A DNA stretch of 64,000 bases, from the NCBI GenBank assembly GCA_030062745.1, contig CP099844.1, positions 21,576,596-21,640,595 of the forward strand, written 5' to 3'. The notes below the pieces were generated by a model. The model made no database searches. It was not told the DNA's origin and saw only the letters and a list, made by a program, of their open reading frames with translations. Made by a program: the position numbers and the translations under genes. Numbering within the stretch: the stretch's first letter is position 1; the number at the start of each line of letters is the position of its first letter. Source of the DNA: Capitulum mitella. Taxonomy: Eukaryota; Arthropoda; Thecostraca; Pollicipedomorpha; Pollicipedidae. This document shows, one piece after another, positions 54,601-64,000 of the stretch.

Positions 54601-57406
54601 CCGCCAGCCGGCACGGCACGCAATAGTAGCCGTACGGGCCCGGCCGACTGCCGGTGACGAGCATCTCCGAGACGAGCGTGGCCCAGGGCAGCAGTACGCC
54701 CTCGGCTGGCTCCACCTCGACCCGCAACTGCTCGCACGGCGGCACCTCCCAGCGGAACGGCACGTCCAGGTCGCACGTGTTGGTCACCAGCACCATCAGC
54801 GGCACCGTGCCGCCCACGTAGGCGTTCAGCCGATGGAAGGCCGGCGTCACGGACAGCGACAAGTGGCACGCCTCGGCACTGACGGACACGGCGCTGCTCT
54901 GCGTGCTGCCCTCCACGCTCACGTCCAGCACCATGTCGTAGGAGGCGGGCGCGCGCGGCGCGAACGCCACCGTCACGACCGCCTGCTCGCCGGCGCGCAC
55001 CACGCCTGCCGCCGGGCTCACGGAGAACGGGTCGGCGCGAAGGTCGAACCGCCACCGCCGCTCGGCCGGCTGCTCGGCGGTGCGCTCCACGATGCGCGAT
55101 GTGGCCCACTCGAGAGGCAGCTTGGTCGGGTTGGTCAGCGTGAGGCGGCGCTCGGCGCGCTCGCCGACGCGCGTGCGCTCGAACTCCAGCCGGTGTGTGC
55201 TCAGCTGGACGGCCGGTCCAAGGAAGCTGGCCATCACCGGGAGGCAGATGCTGCGCCGGAAGCGGCGGCTGACGCAGCGCAGCTCGGCGGTCAGCCGCAG
55301 CTCGCGCGCCGACCACAGCGTCACGGTGAGCGGCAGCCGGCCGCGCACCGGCACCGAGCCCTCGCTGGGGCTGACGCTGACCAGGAGGTCGCCGCGGCGC
55401 AGCGTCTCCCAGACGAACGGCGCCGCGTGCTCCGAGTCGTTAACGAGCGTGACGGGCCGGCTGGCGCGGCTCCAGAACGGCACGGCGTCCGGCAGCCGCA
55501 GCAGCGGCGGCTCCAGCGACAGCGGCAGCGGTTCGCACCGGCACAGCGTCTGCAGCTCGTACGCCAGCACGTCCCAGACCCGGCGGCCGCCGGCCGGCGA
55601 CGCCGAGCGCCAGCGCCGGCCGCGCGCCGGCGCCGCTGCGTGCAGGTCCAGCCGGCCGGCGCGCTGCAGGCAGCTGGCGGACGCCGTGCGCCGCGCCGGC
55701 CGCCGCCGCGCCAGCCGCGCCGCCAGGCTGACGCGCGCCGGGCCCGGCTCGAAACGCACGTCGTCCACGGCCAGCCCGGTCTCCGGCAGACCCTCCAGCA
55801 CGAGGCTCCAGACGGCTCGCCGCTCGCCCAGCCGGCCCGTGCGGCACTCGAACGTAACGTCCACCTCCTGGAAGGGCAGCAGCGTACCGCGCGCCGGCGT
55901 GACGCTCGTGTCGCTGCCGGCGCCGACGTCGGCCGCGTCCTCGCCGTAGACGTCGAGCGCGGCCGGCCGCTGCTCCCAGCGGTAGGCGAGCTCCACACCG
56001 CTCGTGTTACGCAGCTGGACGGCGTGGCGCGACTCGAGCTGCGGCAGCGTGGCCGGCAGCCGCAGGAAGGCGCTGCAGTATTTGTCGGCGTGCTCGCCCA
56101 CCGCCGGCTCATGGAAGGCGCCGCGAGCCGCGACCACGCCGGCCGCGCCGCGAACGGCGCGGCCGCGCACTGTCACGTGCCGCACTTGGCCGTTGTCGCA
56201 GACGAGCGTCATCGTCTCTCGGTGTGCGCCGGCCGCCGCCGGCGCGTACGTCACCTCCAGCTCGACGCTCTCATTGGTGCCCAGTGCGAACCGGCCAGGC
56301 TTCATGGTAAAGCTGGCGCAGCCGCCATCGTCGTCGTTGTCGCCGCCGTCGCCAGCGTCCTCCTCGTGCGTCTGGCCGGGCCAGGCGGCGCGGCGCAACA
56401 CGCAGAACTCGCCGTGGCCGCCCTCGTTGGCGACGGTCACCCGGCGGCGCCTGCGGCAGCCCACCAGTGCCTGGCCCAATTCGATGCTGGCGTCCATGCG
56501 CAACACCGGCGGCCGGTGGCTGGCCACCAGTGGCACGGCCAGCTCGCCCAGCGGTGTGACGACCAGCACGCGGTCGCGGTACGTGCGTCGGCGGCTGGCG
56601 CTGAACGTCAGGTGCGCCTCCAGCGAGAGGCCAGGCGCTAGAGTGCACTGCGCGCCCGGAAACGTGATGCGCGACAGCTGGAACTGCGCCGTGGCCGGCG
56701 GCACCAGCCGCAGCCACAACAGCGAGCACGACACGTTTTTGACGCGCAGGCTCAGCTCGTAGTCTGAGTTCACCTGGAAACTGTCGAGCCGTACGGTTGA
56801 CGGCTCGGCGCGCAGCACCGCCGCGCCGTCCGACGCTCCGCGTCCGTCGCGCGCACCGTTATCGCCCAGCTGCGGCAGGATCGACTCCAGTCGCGGCACC
56901 GAGCTGCCGGTGCGCCACGGCCTGCTCTCGCGACGCTTCTCGGGCGAGGATTTCTTCGGCCGCTCGCTTACGACCGGCTTCGGCGGCTCGCAAAAATCTT
57001 CCGGCACGAGCAGCTGATATTTGCGGAGTGTCGATGAGTCAAGTTCCGTCAGCAGCTTGGTTTGACGCAAAACGTCCAGTGATGGTGCGTGCGCCGGTCC
57101 CGGAGGATCCTTCGGCGTGCCCACCAAGCGGACAGCACGCGCTCTCAGCATGTGCTGCTCCAGGTCTTGGAGGCTGGACCGGGTGTTGACGTACGCATCG
57201 CGGAGTTGAGTTAGCTGATTGACCAAGTCGGCGTGAAGTGGGTCGGGTCGCGCTGGAAGACTTGTCTCCAGGTTGCCAATGATGGCTTCGTCGGCCGCGC
57301 TTCGTCGACGCTGGTCCCCATGCAGTTGGCTCAATGTAGAAGACAGGTCCTGGGATCCAGATACAAGAGGACGTGGTACGTCCGGCCGGGGAAAATCCTG
57401 TTCCAT
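51626..57406 (-). CDS. DLEC1: DLEC1 / CFAP81 axonemal protein
   Basis: A very large exon (57406-53963) joins in phase 0 to 53672-52818 and then to 52732-51626, giving about 1801 residues; human DLEC1 has 1755. Matches to the remembered family sequence include LVNQLTQLRDAYV in the N-terminal coiled-coil-like part, the LRKYQLLVPEDF box, many Hydin/ASH (MSP-like) beta-sandwich segments, CADMWGWYQDEL, LCLNNVSPCPIQL, and a C-terminus ending LPHIPGT. Algal FAP81 is, as I recall, part of the central apparatus C1 projection complex, so a role in motile cilia or sperm is expected. A charged insert rich in Pro-Glu and Lys-Gly (about residues 1001-1075) is not known to me from vertebrate DLEC1. The last joint needs an 85-base intron (GTGCTG to GCTGCAG); otherwise a one-base frameshift lies there. 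The initiator ATG at 57406 has no in-frame competitor upstream. Confidence 0.92.
53673..53962 (-). other. DLEC1 intron 1
   Basis: 290 bp, donor GAG|GTACGC and acceptor ccgcgcag|GTG, phase 0. AT-rich compared with the flanking exons. Confidence 0.9.
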
Positions 57407-58193
57407 TTTGTAGCGTTTTCATTAAAAAAACACCTTCAGCAAACTTTAATTGCAATGTCAGAGGAAACACAGACAAGAACGGACGTGATTATCACGCGGT
57501 CGCTGGTGTTCCGCCACCGTTACTTTGATTCGTAGCAACAGTGTGCTAGGTAACTTCTTCCATATATAACAGCCAGAGCTTTTCTGCCGGTCATCATCTC
57601 GTTGCAACATGGCACTCGCAAAGGATTGCGTAAAATGCCGTTCACTGGTCCATTTGATTCTCAAAAGCCCGATTGGCGGTTTTGTCAACATTGATTAAGT
57701 TGGATTCAAGCGATTTCGAAAATGGGGTTATGTTTATCATGACGAACCTAACGCGTCACAACTGTCTACGTCGTTTCCATGGCTACCGCAAACATGACCC
57801 TAGTCCTTGTGCATTCCACTGTCTATGAGTACAGTAGAGCAGTAGAAAGGAGGCGCTTCACAGTTGATTGGCTGATCATTCCTTTGCAAAGATACTGGCT
57901 TTCCAAGCGTGATGCTAAGAGCTTAGACGTTTAGCACACCGAGGCCGCAACACGCATCATGTGCTTCGCGTGAACTGTGGCTGTGAGGCTGCTGTGGTTG
58001 TGCTTTTCCAGGTCATGCCATAATCGTACCGGAAGATACATATATTCCATTTGAAAAGTGTCTCCTCAAATTTTTGACTTATGTGAAGGCACGTACTAGC
58101 AGTGTCATCCTCAAAGAGTCACCGGTGATTTGGGAACAACGCCGGCATTAAGTATACCACGAAACGAACATTTTCAGTATTTAAACGATAAAT
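57407..58193. promoter_or_regulatory. shared intergenic region of DLEC1 and CFAP20
   Basis: The start codons of DLEC1 (minus) and CFAP20 (plus) are 787 bp apart with no gene between, so this is a candidate bidirectional promoter. CCAAT- and TATA-type boxes are not obvious. Confidence 0.6.
57773..57786. promoter_or_regulatory. X-box-like (RFX) motif
   Basis: gtttccatggctac has the inverted-half-site form of an RFX X-box (RYYNYY, 1-3 bases, RRNRAC) with one mismatch in the right half. It lies roughly midway between the two ciliary genes. Confidence 0.4.
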
Positions 58194-60166
58194 ATGTTCA
58201 AAAATACGTTTCAAAGTGGTTTTCTGTCGATCCTGTACAGCATTGGAAGCAAACCTCTTCAAATATGGGATAAAAAGGTACTCTTGTTGTGCAAGCATAT
58301 CCTTTTTTTACTCGTGTAGCTTTCGCATGTTACATCATGCATGATTTGCCATGAAGGAAACATGGGCATGTCTCATTTTACCAGTTTGAATTAACTGTGT
58401 CATGTTTATCATTGAAACAGTGTAAGTGATGAATATATAGGATGCTCCATTGGTACCAGTTGCTAAACATTCCCATATACATTATTCTGGTATTTCAGGT
58501 TCGAAATGGGCACATCAAGAGGATTACAGACAATGACATACAGTCCTTGGTTCTGGAGATTGTTGGTACAAATGTCAGGTAAACTGGGGCCTGAACTGGG
58601 GCATGCATGAAGTGGGAATAAAGCAGTGTTGGATAGTCATCAAGCCATTAGCCAATAAGTCTGAAAAACAATTCACATATGTCAAATACTACTCATGGGT
58701 AAATAATAGATCTTGCTGCAGCACTTTGAGCTCCCTTTCACCTCCTCCCCACACCACCCAGTGAATTGTCATATTGACATTTTGCATGTATAAGCACATA
58801 GGTTTTTGATATGCTCTTAGTATTGCTGCATTAAGAACACTTCTGTTATTTTTGTAACCTGTCATCATCATATTTAGTATGTTGCCGTGGTGTTGTAGTA
58901 GTATCTAAGCTTTGTGTCAAAGATCTTTAAAATACCATGAAACAGTCCTATGTGACAAATGAACCAATCCTGTCCTGCAAATGCTCATGGTACTTTGATA
59001 TACAGTTATCCAGTGAATTCCATTTTATTTGCTTTCAGCACAACTTTCATCACTTGTCCTGCCGACCCAAAGAAGACTTTGGGCATCAAGCTACCTTTTT
59101 TGGTCATGATCATCAAGAACTTAAAGAAGTACTTTACATTTGAGGTTCAGGTAAGCATTGAATTCATAATTCACAGAAAATTTGTTACCAGGTAGATGAT
59201 GGATTTTGTTTTTGCCTTTTGGTTTCCTATTTCCTTGTAGTGGTCTCATTCAGTTTAGTTATCCTGCCTAGTCTTTTGGCTTGAGCAGTTTTTGTATACA
59301 TGTCCTTGTTTTGGGATGTTAAGTACCAGTCGATCAGACAAGCTGCAGCATTCTGCATAAACTGTACATTATTCCAACTATTAAGTCATTGTAAAAAGTC
59401 CTTCTGTGAGAAATCTGTTTTGAAATTTCAGTGGCAAGCATGTGGAAGAATAAATCGGTTGTAATTTCAGGTGCTGGATGACAAGAATGTTCGGAGACGG
59501 TTCCGGGCATCCAATTACCAGTCCACCACCCGGGTCAAGCCTTTCATCTGCACCATGCCCATGCGACTTGATGATGGCTGGAACCAGGCAAGTGCATTTT
59601 TGATGAGATGGCTTTTATGCTTCTGTGGGTGGAGGACTGTTGTTTGTTAATGGCTTGTCATGCAGTTGTGCGTAGATATTACCTGAGATATGTCTTGAGT
59701 TTCAAGTGATGACCATGTGCTTCAAATTTGATGAAATGCTTCAAGTGGCTTGATCACAGGAAGCATGTTTATCAAGCACACTGTTGTTTGCAGTGTTAGG
59801 GCATCCATACATTCACATTGGTCAGGCCTTTTAATTATCTGATTCAGATTGCGATCGGTCGCTGCACCCATCACGCCTACAGCAGCTCGAGTTTTTCCCG
59901 CCCACGGCATACCGGGAGCCGCACGGCAACTCGAGGACGCCCGGGGAGCGATCTGACCGGCGCCTGTCCCGCTTCAGATCCAGTTCAACCTGGCCGATTT
60001 CACGCGACGAGCCTACGGCACCAACTACGTGGAGACGCTGCGCGTGCAGATCCACGCCAACTGCCGCATCCGGCGCATCTACTTCTCGGACCGGCTCTAC
60101 TCGGAAGACGAGCTGCCGGCCGAGTTCAAGCTCTACCTGCCCGTCCAGTCCAAGGCCAAGGTGTGA
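58194..60166 (+). CDS. CFAP20: cilia- and flagella-associated protein 20
   Basis: Five exons: 58194-58277, 58499-58578, 59039-59150, 59471-59587 and 59978-60166 (TGA). They encode exactly 193 residues, the length of the human protein, and the sequence is nearly identical to it: [20 protein letters not shown] at the start, then [70 protein letters not shown], and [15 protein letters not shown] at the end. CFAP20 (BUG22) is an inner-junction protein of axonemal doublet microtubules and is needed for normal ciliary beating; it is also found at centrioles. Introns 1-3 are GT-AG, whereas intron 4 starts GCAAGT and ends TTCAG, a GC-AG intron. Exons 1-4 are AT-leaning and exon 5 is GC-rich. No close polyadenylation signal was found. 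Confidence 0.98.
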
Positions 60167-62730
60167 ACGCCGGCGGGCGGCCGACCGCGGACGCCCCGCG
60201 GGGACTGGGTAGCGGAAGCTGGCGACGACGCGTGCCCTCTACCCTGACCTGGCGGGCCCGGCGATGAGATACCGAGGTCTTGTTCGATGGGACACCTCGT
60301 TCGGCCTTTGTACGATTGGATATTTTTGCCGACGCCTCACCAGGCTTTGCGTACAACGCCGCGAAATTTTGCACTGTTCCGTAACGGAGGCTGTCGGTTT
60401 TTTACAAATCGGTCCAAAGCTTGACCACTGACGGGGCTCTTATGCCAGATGCCATTCTCAAATCCTGGATGCTCATAAGCAGGCGTGACTGCCGCTGGCA
60501 AGAACGTTTCAGAGTAGAAGTGTTCTGACCGGTGGTCGCTCGGTCTGAGGAGACTCCGCCTGTTTCTGTTCCGATCCGCCAGGTCGACAGCCGTGGCTGG
60601 GAAGCCCTGGCGCGTTCCTCACCACCTGTGATGTTACGTGTCTTGTTCACATCGATTAGTTTCATCGAGTTGTTGTCATTGTGTTGCGTGCTATAAATCA
60701 CCCGCATGCCGATTGGGGTTTGGTTTCGATTCAGGTCAACAAAAGCCCTTCGTCACTGGATACAGAAACGGGCATTTTGCCTAGTCCGAACTGCTGCACT
60801 GGACCGATTCAGCTGTGCGGGAACCGTTGCGCCTCATTGTTTCTTGACGCCAGTTCTTCAAGTTGGGGACAGTGGGATGTTTTTATGTTCGATCTGTTCC
60901 CTATAGAACGATGCCGGAGCCTCTGCAGCTCAGTGTCCGCCACCGCCGCCGGCGTTTTCCTGTAGCGCAAGGGACAGAATGCCCCACATCAAGGTCGGGA
61001 GGACGATAACACAGGCAGGCGACGCCACGATGTTTGGCCTGCCGACGGGACACGTTATTTATTTACCACGCTGGTCACTGGGGCGCCGGGCGGCGGCGGC
61101 GGCGGCTGCCAGGGCTCGCTTGGCACGGGCGCGGCACGCGGGCCCCCGGCAGCACCGCAGGCGTACACTGGCAGCCCGCCGGTGGCGGCCCCCCGTTCCA
61201 GTCCTGGCGGTCAATGTCCGGATTGGACGCGTACAGGTTATACCGTGTCAGCCGATCAGGATCCCTTCCAGTTAAGGGAGGCGGCCTTTGCTGAAAGAGT
61301 GGCTAGAGCTTTCCGTTTCATCGTTGTCGAAGTTGTCCGGACGGGTACGAAACAAGTGGGCCAAGATTGCGACTTTATGGAATAGAGATTCACGTTCGCA
61401 TACCACATGCATGAGTAAAGCACGAGGTGATGAATCATTGTCCGGGCATGATGCGAAATTCATCACATCAGATGCTGACGTCAGTGGGCTAACGGGGCAT
61501 TACGTTACGTGTGGTTTACCTAATGGCCAGCCTCCGCTACTCTTCTCAATGGACCAAATTACTTGGGGCGATGCTTACGATCAAACACGGCTCTAAACAT
61601 ACATTGTCAGATGGACTCCAAAACCACGCCCGATCGCGTGGAACCCCAGCAGCTCTTGAGTACAGTTATTGTGCAGTCACACAGGCAGCGCGGCTGTATG
61701 ACCGAATGCCCCTCTCCCTGAACAGTTGCCAGCGGGCCGGCGAGCGGACACTGGGTGCCACAGCGACTCGACCCCCCACTGCCAGGGCGGGGAGCAGCGC
61801 TCCACCGAATGGGTCACCGACCACTGCAGTGGTATTACAACGCAAATGTGAACAAAATCGACGAACGACAAAACGTTTTTAGATTCCGATGCCAGAGTAT
61901 CGTTTCATTTAGGAGTTTTCGAATTTTTGTGCATCCTGGCAGGCATTTCCTAAAACGAGACTCCTATCTCTTAGGAAGGTCCTTCTAAGGAAGACCTTCC
62001 CAAAAGATAGGTGGCAGCATAAAAAATAACATACAGACTTACGTGGAGACTGGCGGTAACGTTAGTCACAATAGCGGAGTACCCGGTTGTACGAGGCCTC
62101 GAAACATCACACAAGCTTTTTATATAAAATATCACCCGCGGGAACGCCCCGAGCCATTCACGAACCGCTGAGGGGTCTCAGGCCGGCCAGTGACCCGCAA
62201 GGGGGGCACGCAACAACGCGACTCCGCAGCACAAACAGCTGTAAAGAACGGGCGTCTAATCACCAGCTAAAAGCATCTATCGTTCCTCGTGGGGCCGCAC
62301 GGCCCAGCGCGCCGCACGCGATCTGTATCACGATCGGTGCCGGCGTGGCAGAGCTAAACTCCGCCGGTTTGAGCTGCTGCCCACGGCGCGGGCTGGCGAC
62401 GGACCGCGCAGCGCGGCTGCTGGCGCGGTCCAGGGCGGACGGCAACCGCCGACCGTCGACGGGGGAAGATCACTTGGCAGGCCCGCAACGGGGAGGCGCC
62501 GGCGGCGCCGGACCGGGCCGGCCCGCCGTCCCCCGGAGCAGCTATCACCGGCGACGCGGGGCCCGACTCGGAGAACCTCTCCGCGGCCGGGAGAGGAGGG
62601 GAGGGGCGGCGCCCCCGTCCCGGAGCGGCACGCGGACACGGGCAGGCGGCGAGCGTCCGCGGACCCGGACGCCGGCGCCATCGCGCACCGGCTGACTAGC
62701 ACGGCCGCGCCGTCACGTCGCGACACAGCG
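60167..62730. other. intergenic, between convergent genes
   Basis: 3' side of both CFAP20 (plus) and the DCUN1D gene (minus). No exon is recognised. 61080-61200 and 62340-62700 are GC-rich. An AATAAA on the minus strand at 61058-61063 lies far (about 1.7 kb) beyond the DCUN1D stop. Confidence 0.55.
61963..62011. repeat. imperfect hairpin
   Basis: cctatctcttaggaaggtc pairs with gaccttcccaaaagatagg with two mismatches, around a loop of about 11 bases. Confidence 0.85.
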
Positions 62731-64000
62731 TCACGCGGCCGGCCGGCGCACCAGCGGCCGCGCGTACTCCACAAAGTCGTCTATCAGCACCGGCCAGGCG
62801 CCCTCCTCGTCGTAGTTGGAGAACTGGTCGTCCACGGTCAGCACGAAGTCGAGCAGCAGGTTCCAGGTGTCGCGCGAGATGTCGCGCCGGTGATGTTCCT
62901 GCGGGCGGCACGAGGCATCGGGCCATGTCAGCTGTTATCTGGGACCACGCGCGCGCAGACGTCGAAATGTTCCGTCCTGACATTTAATGAAACACTGATA
63001 ATACACAATACGAACAAGTCATCACATCTAGCCACATGGCAAACGGTGTTTAGTCACGAATAAATCGAAATTTTGTAAGAATGACGGGAATCAAACGCAT
63101 CACTGTTGCAATGTTTAAAAACGCCACGCAGGCCGCCTGGATTGAAGGCTGCAATGATACTGACCAAACGCTAAGATTGCATGCGTGTGAATAGAGACCA
63201 TTTTACATGACTGAAAGAAAGCAGGCACTGCCAATACTAGACAACAAAGTACGAAATAAGGAAATTCTCACTGCCCTATAGAGGCCAACTCACCCTTAAG
63301 AACTTAAACCACAGATCCATGTATTGGAACATGTCTCCAAAAACTATCTTCCAATACGCTAGTGCCATTTCCATGTCAAGGCCTTTCTGCCCAGGGTTTT
63401 TGGCGTATCCAAACGTGAATTGGTAGAAATCCTTGAACTTTTCTGGGTCTCTGAGCTCGGTTTCCAATGCTGGCAACGCGGTCCTCAATTTGTCGATATT
63501 GTCACACCTGGGAAACAAGAAGACATGACCATCGCTAGATATGCTCGCCAGACTCGGCCAGCTAATCGCGTAAAATACGCTCATGCATCTCATCTGACCA
63601 CAGAATACCGACTACGTTAAACAAACGTTCTCCGTCGCATGCGGGAACTCTACGAAAGGAAATCCAAGGCCTTTAACAGGTTACCAACCGACAGGATTCG
63701 GGGCAGACCGGTAGGATTTCAAGTGGGAAGGGAAGTCCCATGACGAGAGAAGGTTACACTAACCCTCCCTCTCCCTCTCACATTTGTCCTTGCGGTAAAT
63801 CCATCCACCGGACGGCCACCATCCACTCACCCCAGTTCGTGCATGCCTCGGATGAACTCCTGCCGTGTGAACTCGCACTGGGTCTGGGCACGCAGTTTCC
63901 AGGCCAGCGCCAACACCAGCCGGCTGTCGGGCGGCAGGCGCAATTCGTCCAGTAGCCGGGACACGCCCTCCACCGTGATTTTGTCCGGCTCCAGCGGGTC
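62731..64000 (-). CDS. DCUN1D1: DCN1-like protein 1/2, 3' exons (partial)
   Basis: Three exons: 64000(open)-63831, 63507-63294 and 62898-62731 (TGA), joined in phases 2 and 0. They encode about 183 residues of the PONY/DCUN1 domain: FRQ-type ARG motif [47 protein letters not shown], and [11 protein letters not shown] with [23 protein letters not shown]1-like proteins bind cullins and UBE2M and promote cullin neddylation. The cullin-binding Asp-Ala-Asp set described for human DCUN1D1 is present (D in SRDTWN, A in EEGAWP, first D of IDDF). The sequence resembles DCUN1D1/2 more than DCUN1D3-5. The UBA-containing 5' exons lie outside the window. Confidence 0.94.

Noticed and set aside
53999-56641. 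880-codon open frame on the plus strand opposite DLEC1
   Set aside because: It is the antisense of a very GC-rich coding exon. Its translation is Arg/His/Gln/Ala-rich without domains, whereas the minus strand matches DLEC1 along its length.
1-64000. Operons, CRISPR arrays, prokaryotic insertion sequences
   Set aside because: Genes have spliceosomal introns and eukaryotic families; no regularly spaced repeat-spacer array or bacterial-type gene cluster is present.

Overview
This is a eukaryotic nuclear window: protein genes are split by GT-AG introns, one tRNA has internal pol III promoter boxes, and most of the rest is interspersed repeats, minisatellites and simple repeats. TTAGG/CCTAA-type repeats (34.9, 42.05-42.12 and 43.7 kb) and gene content point to an arthropod. 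Two axonemal genes (CFAP20 and DLEC1/CFAP81) imply a lineage that still makes motile cilia or flagellated sperm. Together with very GC-rich exons, I lean to a crustacean with motile sperm such as a barnacle, but this is inference only.

Layout. 0-17 kb is gene-poor repeat sequence: a decayed non-LTR retrotransposon (2.65-5.74 kb), an inverted pair of a protein-coding repeat (5.74-7.24 kb) with its 3' module (7.24-7.85 kb, second copy at 1.14-1.87 kb), microsatellites, minisatellites, and three near-identical ~55-60 bp retroposons with perfect target-site duplications (8.6, 12.9, 15.7 kb). 17-25 kb holds a plus-strand gene for a 3CxxC zinc-finger protein (RTP-like), possibly with its first exon at 17.87 kb. 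27.0-32.1 kb is a complete minus-strand SLC33A1 acetyl-CoA transporter gene in six exons. 32-45 kb is AT-rich and repeat-laden: a second LINE fragment, a hAT-like transposase-derived reading frame, a ~300 bp tandem repeat, and a ~1.1 kb palindrome whose loop is a telomere-like repeat. 45.0-50.0 kb carries the last five exons of an alpha-2-macroglobulin/CD109-like, probably GPI-anchored gene (minus). A tRNA-Gln(CTG) lies at 50.6 kb. 51.6-57.4 kb is DLEC1 (minus), head-to-head with CFAP20 (plus, 58.2-60.2 kb). The right edge has the 3' exons of a DCUN1D1/2 gene (minus, running off the window).

How the genes relate. The only obvious functional neighbourhood is CFAP20-DLEC1: both products belong to the motile axoneme (doublet inner junction; central apparatus) and share a ~0.8 kb intergenic region with an X-box-like motif. 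The other genes (ER acetyl-CoA import, cullin neddylation, A2M-family surface protein, 3CxxC zinc finger) are unrelated neighbours.

Most long open frames in the GC-rich parts, including an 880-codon frame antisense to DLEC1, are compositional shadows and are not annotated. All exon boundaries were placed by eye from splice motifs, frame continuity and remembered family sequences; no search was run.
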